From assembly GCA_964401935.1 (NCBI GenBank), contig CAYOAL010000022.1:28990-92989 (forward strand): 64,000 bases of DNA. Reading direction: 5' to 3'. Position numbers and translations under genes: made by a program. A model generated the notes under the pieces. The model did not search any database. It saw nothing but the letters and a program-made list of their open reading frames with translations, and was not told the DNA's origin. The stretch is from JAPYTK01 sp964401935. Lineage in GTDB: Bacteria; Myxococcota_A; Polyangia; Polyangiales; Polyangiaceae. Of the stretch, positions 8,426 to 18,600 are shown piece after piece (positions within the stretch are counted from its first letter, which is position 1; the number at the start of each line of letters is the position of its first letter).

Positions 8426-10255
8426 ATGCAGGGCGAGCGGCGCGGATGGAGCGGGGTCGTCGTTGGCACCCTGCTCTACCTCGCGCTCGCTGCGAGCTGT
8501 GGCGACGACACGCCGGACGAGCGGCGCGTGCCGCGCCTCGGCGCGGATGGGGCGGGTGGGAGCGGAGGCGGCGGGGCCGACGCGGCCTGCGCCGCCGATG
8601 ACGACTGCGGCGAGCCGATCGGGCCCTGCGGAGGACAACGCTGCGACGGTGGCCGCTGCGTGCTCGACTACCAACCGATGGGCAGCCCGTGCGTGGACGG
8701 CGTGTGCGACGGCGCGGGTCACTGCGTGGGTTGTGCCCTCGACAGCCACTGCGAGAGCGGCGTGTGTTTGGGCCAGCTGTGCCTCCCTGGGAGCTGCCAC
8801 GACGGACTGCGCAACGAGAGCGAGACCGCGGTGGACTGCGGCGGCGGCGTGTGTCCGCCCTGCGAGGTGGGGCAGGCGTGCGTGTTGGGGAGCGACTGCG
8901 TCACGGGGTCGTGCAACGGCAAGTGTCGCGAGCCCGCCTGCAACGACAACGTGCACAACGGGGACGAGACCGACGTGGACTGTGGCGGCCCCTGCTACGC
9001 CGGCTGCAGCGAGGGTCAGGGCTGCGACAGCTCGCTCGACTGCACGGGAAAGGTGTGTGTCCAGGGGAGCTGCGCGCCGTCGTGCCGGGACGGTGAGCTC
9101 AACGGCGACGAGAGTGACGTGGACTGCGGCGGGAGCTGCGACGGCTGCGCCGAAGGCGAGCTCTGCCTCGCCAGCGACGACTGCGCTGGGGAGCTCTGCG
9201 ACGTCGTGTGCCTCCCGAGCTGCACCGATGGGGCGTTGAGCCAGGCGCTCGGGGAGAGCGACGTGGACTGCGGCGGGAGCTGCGACGCGTGCGCACTCGG
9301 CGCCCAGTGTGGCGGCGACGAGGACTGCGCCTCGGGCGCCTGCAGCGACGGCGTCTGCGTTCCCGCGCCGGGGTGCACCGACGGAGAGCACAGCCCCGGA
9401 ATCGGCGAGACCGACGTCGACTGCGGGGGTCCCGCCTGCTTTCCTTGCGCCGACGGCCTCGGCTGCGAGGAGGGGACGGACTGTGCGAGCGGGGTGTGCG
9501 GCGCCAACCTGTGCCTCGCCCCCACCTGCGACGACGCGGTTCACAACGGCGGCGAGGCCGACGTCGACTGCGGGACCACCTGCCCCGAGCGCTGCCCGCC
9601 AGGTGCGAGCTGCAGCGTTCATGGCGACTGCATCGGCGGCAAGTGCCAGGGGGGGCGGTGCGTGGCCACCTGCACCGACGGGTTCCACAACGGGCTCGAG
9701 GGCGACGTCGACTGCGGCGCAGCCTGCCCCAACGCGTGCAGCGAAGGCCAGCACTGCAACGGCAACGGCGACTGCGACACTCTCTACTGCGGAGAGGGGA
9801 GCTGCGACACGCCGAGCTGCACCGACGGCGTCCACAACGGTGGTGAGGGAGGCGTCGACTGTGGCGTGGTCTGCGGCAACACCTGCCCTGACGGCAGCGC
9901 GTGCAACGGAAGCGGCGACTGTGCGAGCAAGGTGTGCACGGCCGGTAGCTGCCAAGCCCCGAGCTGCAGCGATGGCGTCTGGAACGGGGCCGAGGCCTTC
10001 GTCGACTGCGGCGTGGTGTGTCCTTACGGATGTCCACCGCTCTACCCGTGCAGCGTACACGGCGACTGCAAGGGCGGGATCTGTAGCGCTGGCAAGTGTG
10101 CCCCGAGCTGCACCGACGGCTACCACAACGGCGGTGAGACGGATCCCGACTGCGGCGGCCCCTGTCCGCTCGGTTGTCCCGTCGGCGGCCACTGCGAGGT
10201 GAACGCCGACTGCGCGTCGAACCGCTGCGACGCCGGCGGCCACTGCGTGCCGTGA
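8426..10255 (+). CDS. Cys-rich repeat lipoprotein
   Basis: 609 residues from the ATG at 8426. Upstream in-frame GTG codons at 8393 and 8423 are alternatives, but 8393 would overlap the preceding gene by 29 bp. The N-terminus has a lipoprotein signal ending LAASC (Cys25). After a Gly-rich linker there are about twelve units of 45-50 residues built on the pattern SCxDGxxNGxExDVDCGGxCxxC, then G..C, DC and CxxG..C, with six or more Cys each, suggesting disulfide-bonded modules outside the cytoplasm. It starts only 4 bp after the MYXO-CTERM gene, so the two are probably co-transcribed and both surface-exposed. The repeat resembles other myxobacterial Cys-rich families. I do not recognise a named domain. 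Confidence 0.85.
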   Translation: MQGERRGWSGVVVGTLLYLALAASCGDDTPDERRVPRLGADGAGGSGGGGADAACAADDDCGEPIGPCGGQRCDGGRCVLDYQPMGSPCVDGVCDGAGHCVGCALDSHCESGVCLGQLCLPGSCHDGLRNESETAVDCGGGVCPPCEVGQACVLGSDCVTGSCNGKCREPACNDNVHNGDETDVDCGGPCYAGCSEGQGCDSSLDCTGKVCVQGSCAPSCRDGELNGDESDVDCGGSCDGCAEGELCLASDDCAGELCDVVCLPSCTDGALSQALGESDVDCGGSCDACALGAQCGGDEDCASGACSDGVCVPAPGCTDGEHSPGIGETDVDCGGPACFPCADGLGCEEGTDCASGVCGANLCLAPTCDDAVHNGGEADVDCGTTCPERCPPGASCSVHGDCIGGKCQGGRCVATCTDGFHNGLEGDVDCGAACPNACSEGQHCNGNGDCDTLYCGEGSCDTPSCTDGVHNGGEGGVDCGVVCGNTCPDGSACNGSGDCASKVCTAGSCQAPSCSDGVWNGAEAFVDCGVVCPYGCPPLYPCSVHGDCKGGICSAGKCAPSCTDGYHNGGETDPDCGGPCPLGCPVGGHCEVNADCASNRCDAGGHCVP

Positions 10256-10322
10256 GCGTGTGGCCGAACCTGGTGGCGAAGGCGAGCTGTGCCGCCTGCG
10301 CCCCGGCCAACACCGGAGGGCG

Positions 10323-12905
10323 CTAGATGTCGAGGTTTCGCACCTGGAGCGCGTGCTCTTCGATGAACTGCCGACGCGGCTCCACCTGATCGCCCATCAG
10401 GATCGAGAACAGCTCGTCGCTGCCGAGCACGTCCTCCACCTTCACCTGGCGCAACACCCGCGCGTCGGGGTTCATCGTCGTCTCCCAGAGCTCGTCGGCG
10501 TTCATCTCGCCGAGGCCCTTGTAGCGGCTGACGGCGATCCCGCGCTTGCCTCGCTCCTCGAGAAACTCGGCGAGCGCCGCCGCGTTCACGATCTCCGTCT
10601 CGGTGCCCCCCGAGCGCGCGAGGTACGGGGGCGCGCCGATGCTCAACAGATCCTGCTGCGCGGCGAGGGCCTCCTGATACTCGGACGACTCGACGAGCGC
10701 GTAGTCGATCACGTTCACGCGCCCCTGCATCGCCGACGTCGGCGTCACCTCGAAGCGCCAACACTCGTGCTCCGTCTCCCAGCTCACCTCGATGGTGAAG
10801 GGCAACAGCTCTGGGTGCTGCTCGGTGAGGTAGCTTCGGAGATCCGAGACCGCGGCGTCCACCTTGGCGCGGTCGGCGAGATCTTCGAGATCGAGCGCCG
10901 TCGCCCGGATGAGACCCGACACCACGCGCAGATCGCAGCGCCGATCGAGGTTCTTCACCGCCTTGCGGAACCCCTTCAGGCGTTGCGCCAAGCGGAACAG
11001 CGGTTGGCCGGTGAGCGTGATGTTGCCGCCTTGAGCCACCACCTCGAGCTTGTCGACGGCGTTCTCGGTGAAGAAGTTCTCGAGCGCCTCTTCGTCCTTC
11101 AGGTAGAGGATCTTCTTCCCCTTCCGCACGCCATAGAGCGGAGGCTGCGCGATGAAGAGGTGACCCTTCTCGATCAGCTCGTACATCTGGCGATAAAAGA
11201 AGGTGAGGAGCAGCGTCCGGATGTGCGCGCCGTCGACGTCGGCGTCCGTCATGATGATGATGGTGTGGTAGCGCAGCTTCTCCAGATCGACGCCGCCGGC
11301 GCCCGCCACCCCGCAGCCGAGCGCGGTGATGATGGTGCCGATCTCGGCCGAGCTCAGCATCCGCTCCACCCGCGCCCGCTCCACGTTCAGGATCTTGCCG
11401 CGGAGCGGCAAGATCGCCTGGAAGCGCCGATCGCGCCCCATCTTGGCGCTGCCACCGGCGCTGTCGCCCTCCACGATGTAGATCTCGGCCTCGGCAGGAT
11501 CTTTGGTCTGGCAGTTGGCGAGCTTGCCCGACAGCGACGCCACATCGAGCGTGCTCTTGCGGATCACCTCGCGCGCCTTGCGCGCCGCCTCCCGCGCCCG
11601 CGCGGCGATGAGGGCCTTGTCGATGATCTTCTTCGCGGAGTCGGGGTTCTCCTCGAAATAGGTGCCGAGCTGCTCGCCCACCGCCTGCTCCACGATGCCC
11701 CGCACCTCGCTCGAGACGAGCTTGCTCTTGGTCTGCGAGTCGAACGAAGGATCCGGATGCTTGACGCTCAGCACACACGTGAGCCCCTCGCGGGCGTCTT
11801 CCCCCGAGAGCGAGCCTTTGAACTGCTTGAACAGGCCTTGCTGCGTGCCGTAGCCGTTCACCACCTTGGTGAGGGCCGCGCGCAGACCGGTGAGGTGGGT
11901 GCCCCCATCCTTGTTCTTGACGTTGTTGGTGTAGCAGAAGATCGCCTCCTGGTACGCCGAGGTCCACTGCAGCGCCACCTCCACCACGACGGGCGCCACG
12001 TGGCCGTCGATGGTGGTGTCGGCGGTCGCCTCGAAGTGGATCACGTCGGGATGTACGGGCTCCTTCGACGCCGTCAACAGGTGCACGAACTCCCGGATCC
12101 CGCCCTTGTACTCGAAGGTCTCCTTCGCGCCGCCGGGGCGCTCGTCCACCAGATGGATCCGCAGGCCGGCGTTGAGGAAGGCGAGCTCGCGCAGCCGGCT
12201 GGCGAGGATCTCGTAGCTGAACTCCGTCATCGAGAAGATGCCCGGATCCGGCTTGAAGCGGATGCGCGTGCCGGTCGCGTCGGTCTCGCCCATCGCCTTC
12301 AGCGGCGCCACCGGCACCCCGCGGCGATACTGCTGCTGCCACACGCGGCCCTCGCGCTTGATCTCGAGTCGCAACCACTCGGAGGTGGCGTTCACCGCGC
12401 TCACCCCGACGCCATGCAGCCCCGCCGACACCTTGTAGCTCGCGTTGTCGAACTTGCCGCCGGCGTGGAGCATCGTCATCACCACCTCGGCGGCGCTCGT
12501 GCCCTTCTCGTGTTGGCCCACGGGGATGCCGCGTCCGTTGTCCTCGACGCTCACCGACTGGTCGAACTGGAGCGTCACCGTGATGTCGGTGCAGTAGCCC
12601 GCGAGGTGCTCGTCGACGGCGTTGTCGACCGCCTCCCACACCAGGTGATGCAGACCCGAGCCGTCGTGCACGTCGCCGATGTACATGCCCGGACGCTTGC
12701 GCACCGCCTCGAGGCCCTCGAGCGCGGTGATCGAGGCCGCGTCGTAGGTGCCCGCGGGCGCCTTCGGAGCGTCGGTCTTGGGGCCCGCGCCGGCCCCGTT
12801 CTCCCGCGCGGTCTCGGGGACGGGGGTGCTGTTCTCGGAGGGGGTCTCCGGCGTGTTGGCAGGCGTATCAGGCATCGTGAACCGGTCGCGCGGGCCATCC
12901 CCCAT
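10323..12905 (-). CDS. gyrB: DNA gyrase subunit B
   Basis: ATPase subunit of DNA gyrase, which with GyrA introduces negative supercoils. GHKL ATPase motifs: EAVDNAVDE at 91-99, EDNGRGIP at 121-128 and GLHGVG at 162-167. TOPRIM motifs: EGDSAGGSA at 479-487 and DADVDGAH at 554-561. The C-terminus ends in the typical LQVRNLDI. The region about 590-770 carries the extra domain found in long Gram-negative GyrB. Unusual is an N-terminal extension of some 50 Pro/Thr/Ala-rich residues before TYDAASI. An internal ATG at 12875 is an equally good start. It follows recF on the same strand with a 182-bp gap containing a hairpin. Confidence 0.97.
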   Translation of the reverse strand: MGDGPRDRFTMPDTPANTPETPSENSTPVPETARENGAGAGPKTDAPKAPAGTYDAASITALEGLEAVRKRPGMYIGDVHDGSGLHHLVWEAVDNAVDEHLAGYCTDITVTLQFDQSVSVEDNGRGIPVGQHEKGTSAAEVVMTMLHAGGKFDNASYKVSAGLHGVGVSAVNATSEWLRLEIKREGRVWQQQYRRGVPVAPLKAMGETDATGTRIRFKPDPGIFSMTEFSYEILASRLRELAFLNAGLRIHLVDERPGGAKETFEYKGGIREFVHLLTASKEPVHPDVIHFEATADTTIDGHVAPVVVEVALQWTSAYQEAIFCYTNNVKNKDGGTHLTGLRAALTKVVNGYGTQQGLFKQFKGSLSGEDAREGLTCVLSVKHPDPSFDSQTKSKLVSSEVRGIVEQAVGEQLGTYFEENPDSAKKIIDKALIAARAREAARKAREVIRKSTLDVASLSGKLANCQTKDPAEAEIYIVEGDSAGGSAKMGRDRRFQAILPLRGKILNVERARVERMLSSAEIGTIITALGCGVAGAGGVDLEKLRYHTIIIMTDADVDGAHIRTLLLTFFYRQMYELIEKGHLFIAQPPLYGVRKGKKILYLKDEEALENFFTENAVDKLEVVAQGGNITLTGQPLFRLAQRLKGFRKAVKNLDRRCDLRVVSGLIRATALDLEDLADRAKVDAAVSDLRSYLTEQHPELLPFTIEVSWETEHECWRFEVTPTSAMQGRVNVIDYALVESSEYQEALAAQQDLLSIGAPPYLARSGGTETEIVNAAALAEFLEERGKRGIAVSRYKGLGEMNADELWETTMNPDARVLRQVKVEDVLGSDELFSILMGDQVEPRRQFIEEHALQVRNLDI

Positions 12906-12984
12906 CAGGTCTTCGTGGGTGAGCCGTCGTGGGGGCCCAAGCGCGTCCTTGGAACGTGTAATTGGCTAATGTTCTTGGCTACTT

Positions 12985-13003
12985 GTCGCCCACGATGGGC
13001 GAC
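12985..13003. other. perfect 8-bp inverted repeat between recF and gyrB
   Basis: GTCGCCCA, a 3-nt loop CGA, then TGGGCGAC. No T-run follows on the minus strand, so it is not a classical terminator. It could be an attenuator, an mRNA-stability stem or a protein site in the gyrB leader. TTGGCTA also occurs twice nearby (12962-12968, 12975-12981). Confidence 0.5.
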
Positions 13004-13087
13004 CGCCGCGACCGGCCGAATCAATCCGCGCCAGGTGGTCTGAGGCTAGCACAATCCCCGGTGCGCAACACCTGCCAACACCCCCGC

Positions 13088-14218
13088 TCACGGTGGGCTC
13101 GAGACGGCTCGAACGCGACCGTCTTCGACCTCGAAATCGCAACGCTCGGCGCCTGGCTCGGCCGGCGTCACGATGAGATCCGGACGCGTGGTGGTGAGGA
13201 AGATCTGGCTCTCGGTGGTGGCGAGGAAGGCGAACAGCGCGGCGGTGCGTTCCGGATCGAGCTCACTCGATACGTCGTCGAGGAGCAGGATGGGCTCGAG
13301 CCCGCGCGCGCGCGCGATACAGGAGAGCTCGGCGCTCTTGAGGGCCAGCGTGATCGTGCGGTGTTGCCCTTGCGAGGCCACCACCCGCGCTGGGTGGCCG
13401 TCGAGACGGAGCGCGAGGTCGTCGCGATGCGGCCCGAACGAGGTGCTCTTGCGCTGGCTGTCTTTGGCGCGATCGGCGGCGAGCTGCTCGACGCACACCG
13501 CCACCTCGTCGCTGCCCCCCGGCTCGTACACGGCGGTCAACACGAGCCCAGGCGCCGCGATGCGGGCCCAGGCCGACACGAGCTCGTGCCGGAGCGTCTC
13601 GCACGCCATCGCGCGGGCGCGCGTCATCGCCGCGCCGTGCTCCGCGAGCAGCACCTCGTAGGCGGCGAGCTCGGGTCGATCGAACCGGGGCCAGCTGTCG
13701 GCGAGCACGCGCTGGCGGTCGCGCATCGCCTTCTGGTAGCGTGTTCGATGGTCGGCCACTTCGGGGTGCGTGAACAAGGTGACCCGATCGAGGAGCGTGC
13801 GGCGTTCGGTGGCCGGCCCCATCGACAGCACCATCTGTTGCGGCTCGAAGACGACGACCGGTGAGCGCGTCGCATACTCGGCGAGCGAGCGCGGCGCCTG
13901 ACCGTTGAGCTTCACGCGTCGGCGCCCCGCCTCGATCCCCACGCTCTGCTCGCGACGCATCACGTCCTCGGGCCAGTGCTCGGCGAAGGTGCCCCGGGTG
14001 CTCGCGATCGCCGCGTCGTGGCGCACCACCTCGGCGAGGCGCGCGGTGCGAAAGCTCCGCGTGGTGGCGAGCAGGTAGATCGCCTCGAGCACGCTCGTCT
14101 TGCCGTGTCCGTTCTTGCCGAAGATCACGTTGACGCGACGAGCCGGCTCGAGATCCACCTCGGCGAGGTTCCGAACCTGGCGCACCGCCAGGCGCTGAAG
14201 CGTGAAGGGTTTGCCCAC
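13088..14218 (-). CDS. recF: DNA replication/repair protein RecF
   Basis: SMC-like ATPase that acts with RecO and RecR to load RecA at gapped DNA. Walker A GKNGHGKT lies at residues 34-41, the ABC-type signature ASQGQ at 281-285 and Walker B LLLDDVSSELD at about 311-321. I place the start at the GTG at 14218, giving 376 residues, close to the usual length, with the conserved N-terminal LAVRQVRNL. The frame remains open far upstream through dnaN in another phase, which is a shadow and not protein. The Shine-Dalgarno sequence is weak, consistent with reading through from dnaN, whose stop is 47 bp upstream. Part of the dnaN-recF-gyrB unit. Confidence 0.93.
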   Translation of the reverse strand: MGKPFTLQRLAVRQVRNLAEVDLEPARRVNVIFGKNGHGKTSVLEAIYLLATTRSFRTARLAEVVRHDAAIASTRGTFAEHWPEDVMRREQSVGIEAGRRRVKLNGQAPRSLAEYATRSPVVVFEPQQMVLSMGPATERRTLLDRVTLFTHPEVADHRTRYQKAMRDRQRVLADSWPRFDRPELAAYEVLLAEHGAAMTRARAMACETLRHELVSAWARIAAPGLVLTAVYEPGGSDEVAVCVEQLAADRAKDSQRKSTSFGPHRDDLALRLDGHPARVVASQGQHRTITLALKSAELSCIARARGLEPILLLDDVSSELDPERTAALFAFLATTESQIFLTTTRPDLIVTPAEPGAERCDFEVEDGRVRAVSSPP

Positions 14219-14265
14219 GAGCGCCGCCGCGACGGAGACTCGATGCCCCGTCGGCCAGGATCCGA

Positions 14266-15396
14266 CTAGATGCGCATCGGCATCACGACGGCGATGTACT
14301 GCTCGTCGCCGTCGGCCACCGGGCGCACCACCGCCGGATCGAGCTCGCCGCTCAAACCCAGCGTCACCTCGTCGACGTCTTTCATCGCGTCGAGCACGTC
14401 GATGAGATAGCGCGCGTTGAACCCCACCGAGAGCTCCGGCCCGCTGTAGTCGACCGGCACTTCGTCGAAGCCGTTGCCGCTCTCCGGGCTCTCCGACGTG
14501 ATGCGGAGCGCGTTCTGGGCGACGCCGAGCTTCACGCCCCCCGTTCGTTCGCTCGCGGCGAGGGACACCGCGCGGAGGGCCTCTCGAAACTGCGTGCGAG
14601 GCGTCTTCACCGCCCGATCCGTCATCGCGGGGATCACCGACTCGTAGGGCGGGAACTGCGCGTCGATCAGCTTCACCGAGAACTGCACCCCGCTCAGGGT
14701 GAAGAACGCGTTGGGGCCGGTTTGTGAGATCGTGATGGTGACGGCGTCGCGGTTCTCGGTCACCTCGTCGAGCAGCTTCTTGATCTCGATGACCGCCTTG
14801 TGCGGGATGAGCATGGTGGTCTTCGCGTCGAGGCCCGCCACCTTCGCCTCCATCTTGCTCAAGCGATGACCGTCGGTGGTGACCATGCGCACCGTGGCGC
14901 CGTCGCACTCGAACAGCGCCGAGTTGAGGTTGGTGCGCGTCTCGTCGGTCGAGATCGAAAACACCGTGCGATCGATCAGGTTGGCCAGCGTCTGCACCGA
15001 GAGCTGAATTCGCGCCGCGTCGTCGGCAACCGCCGGCAGCTTGGGGAAGTCGGAGCCAGGCAGGCCATGCAGGGTGTAGCGCCGTGCCGAGCCCACCGCC
15101 TTGATGGTGGTGGCGGCGGTGTTGGACACGCTGATCTGGATCGGACCATCGGGCATGTGGCGCACCCGATCGAACGCGTCGCGAGCGGGCACGGCCACAG
15201 CACCCGCGCGCGTGATCTCCGCTTCGATCGCTCCGCTCACCGAAATGTACAGATCGGTCGCAGCCACTTGGAGCAAGTTGTCTTGCGCCGACAGGAGCAC
15301 GTTGGCGAGCACGGGCATGGTGCTCTTCTTGTCGGCCACGCCCTGACACCGCTGCAACAAGCGGAGCAAATTCTTCTTTGGCGCAACGAGCTCCAT
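14266..15396 (-). CDS. dnaN: DNA polymerase III beta subunit (sliding clamp)
   Basis: 376 residues. It starts MELVAPKKNLLRLLQRCQG and ends AVVMPMRI, the conserved clamp C-terminus (the PMR motif that lines the partner-binding pocket). Three clamp domains are recognisable: KKSTMPVLANVLL near 22-35, LHGLPGSDFPKLP near 108-120, and ARYLIDVLDAMKDVDEVTLGL near 325. The homodimer encircles DNA and tethers polymerase III. GAGG seven bases before the ATG serves as the ribosome site. It is the first gene leftward of the candidate origin; dnaA is not its neighbour. Confidence 0.97.
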   Translation of the reverse strand: MELVAPKKNLLRLLQRCQGVADKKSTMPVLANVLLSAQDNLLQVAATDLYISVSGAIEAEITRAGAVAVPARDAFDRVRHMPDGPIQISVSNTAATTIKAVGSARRYTLHGLPGSDFPKLPAVADDAARIQLSVQTLANLIDRTVFSISTDETRTNLNSALFECDGATVRMVTTDGHRLSKMEAKVAGLDAKTTMLIPHKAVIEIKKLLDEVTENRDAVTITISQTGPNAFFTLSGVQFSVKLIDAQFPPYESVIPAMTDRAVKTPRTQFREALRAVSLAASERTGGVKLGVAQNALRITSESPESGNGFDEVPVDYSGPELSVGFNARYLIDVLDAMKDVDEVTLGLSGELDPAVVRPVADGDEQYIAVVMPMRI

Positions 15397-15952
15397 GACG
15401 AATCCTCGAGGTCTCTTTCAGACCTTTAGCAGGGTTCTTCCCCGGCGACAGACGCTTTGTGAGGTGATGTCACGTAGCGCCTTGACCCTACGTAAGTGAA
15501 CTACTCACATGAACGTTTGCACAGACCCTTGGGGTTTTGAACCGACCGGAGAGGAATTTCAAATTTTTGTATGAAGTCATCGTAGTAGGTGCTGTGGAAA
15601 GTGGGGACAACGCAACAATGTCGAATTATTTCCATGGCGCCAGACACCTCGCAGCTGTGGACCAGACATGTGTACGACTGTAGGCATCTTGTTCTCGAAA
15701 GCCGTTCCTACGTTTGACCACAGGTTGCGCGCGCCGTTCTCCAACAGGGGCTCCCCACCACCCCCTGGGTTGTCCCCGTGGCGGCGCCCAGGTTGAGCAG
15801 GGGTTGTCCACAGGGGTCGGGTCGGTTGGAGGGGTCGTCACGCGGTTTCGTGAGGGTGAAGCGTCCGGCTCGCGAGCCGTGGAGGGGGCGCGGGGCGACA
15901 TCGATAGGGCTAGCCAGGAGAAGAACTTTCGCTCACCCTGGAGGACCTGGTC
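15397..15952. other. candidate chromosomal origin region (oriC)
   Basis: A 556-bp non-coding gap between dnaN (left) and a divergent kinase gene. It holds DnaA-box-like 9-mers compared with TTATCCACA: TTGTCCACA at 15804-15812 (one mismatch), CTTTCCACA on the minus strand at 15593-15601, TGGTCCACA on the minus strand at 15656-15664, TTGACCACA at 15714-15722 and GTTTGCACA at 15515-15523. The stretches around 15553-15585 and 15618-15636 are clearly AT-rich in an otherwise GC-rich window and could serve as the unwinding element. Neighbouring dnaN-recF-gyrB and the two parS sites 8.5 kb away support an origin-proximal position. The box matches are imperfect, so this is a candidate only. Confidence 0.6.
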
Positions 15953-17802
<1,850 letters not shown>

Positions 17803-17806
<4 letters not shown>

Positions 17807-18444
17807 GCGTGGAGCGCGTCGTGTTCAAGCGGGTCGTCAAGACCTTCGGCGCGACGGCCGCCTTGCGCGGGGTGGACGGGGCGCTCGAGGCCGGCCGACT
17901 CACCCTCATCGAAGGGGCCAACGGGAGCGGCAAGTCGACGCTGTTGAAGATCGTGGGGACCATCCTCGCCCCCACCTCGGGGGAGGTGCGCTACGAGCCG
18001 TTGGGGACGGATCGGGAGGCGGTGAGGGCCCACATCGGGTGGGTGTCGCACGAGGCCCTCGCGTACGGTGACCTCTCCGGTCACGCCAACGTGGAGCTCT
18101 CGGCGGCGTTTCACGGGCTCGACGTGGCCGCGGCGCGGACGCGGGCGGGGGAGCGTTTCGGGCTCGGTCGGTTCGCCGAGCGGCCGCTGCGCACGAACTC
18201 CCGGGGTCAGCGGCAGCGGGTCGCGCTCGCGCGAGCCCTCGTGCACGAACCGAGCGTGGTCTTGCTCGACGAGCCGACGACGGGACTCGACCGCGAAGGC
18301 GTGGCGCGCCTTGTGGAGATCGTGGCCGAGGAGGTGAAGCGTGGCTGCGTGGTCACCGTCGTCAGCCACGAGCCGGCGATCTTCGAGGCGCTGACGCCGA
18401 GGCGGATCGTGCTCGAGCGGGGGCGGGTGGTCGACGCCGGCTGA
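17803..18444 (+). CDS. ABC transporter ATP-binding protein, CcmA-like
   Basis: A compact 213-residue ABC ATPase. Walker A GANGSGKST at 38-46, a signature reading SRGQRQR (133-139) in place of LSGGQ, Walker B VVLLDEP at 152-158 and switch His189. The overall sequence and the variant signature resemble CcmA, the ATPase of the cytochrome c/haem export system. No CcmB/CcmC membrane partner lies next to it, so the partner must be encoded elsewhere or the protein has another role. ATG overlaps the kinase stop by 4 bp, so its dose is tied to the kinase. Confidence 0.88.
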
Positions 18445-18445
18445 G

Positions 18446-18473
18446 CGCCGGCCAGCGCCGCGTTGCGCCGGCG
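18446..18473. terminator. possible terminator hairpin after kinase-ABC operon
   Basis: CGCCGGC (18446-18452) and GCCGGCG (18467-18473) can pair across a 14-nt loop directly after the ABC gene stop. No T-run follows, so the termination role is tentative. Confidence 0.35.
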
Positions 18474-18600
18474 AACGGGCCCGAAGGACGAGCGCGAGGC
18501 GGTCCGAGACCGCAACCTCCGAGGGGAAGCGCAGCGCCCGAGGGGACGCGCGGGGGTGCAAGGTGGTTGACGTGGCAGGGGGCTGTGCTTCCATGCGCGC

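Noticed and set aside
4006..8469. A 1487-codon open frame on the minus strand opposite the calcium-repeat gene
   Set aside because: It mirrors GAC/GTC-rich repeat codons of the real gene; its translation is monotonous Val/Ala/Gly/Glu/His with no domain, and the plus-strand gene has a signal peptide, known motifs and a sorting tail.
8264..10243. A 659-codon minus-strand frame opposite the Cys-rich lipoprotein
   Set aside because: Composition mirrors the Cys/Gly/Asp repeats of the real gene and there is no recognisable protein feature.
10260..13043. A 927-codon plus-strand frame across gyrB
   Set aside because: gyrB on the other strand is unmistakable; the plus frame is an antisense shadow rich in Arg/His/Leu.
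14219..15349. Long N-terminal extension of recF through dnaN
   Set aside because: Out of phase with dnaN and without RecF similarity; true RecF begins near 14218.
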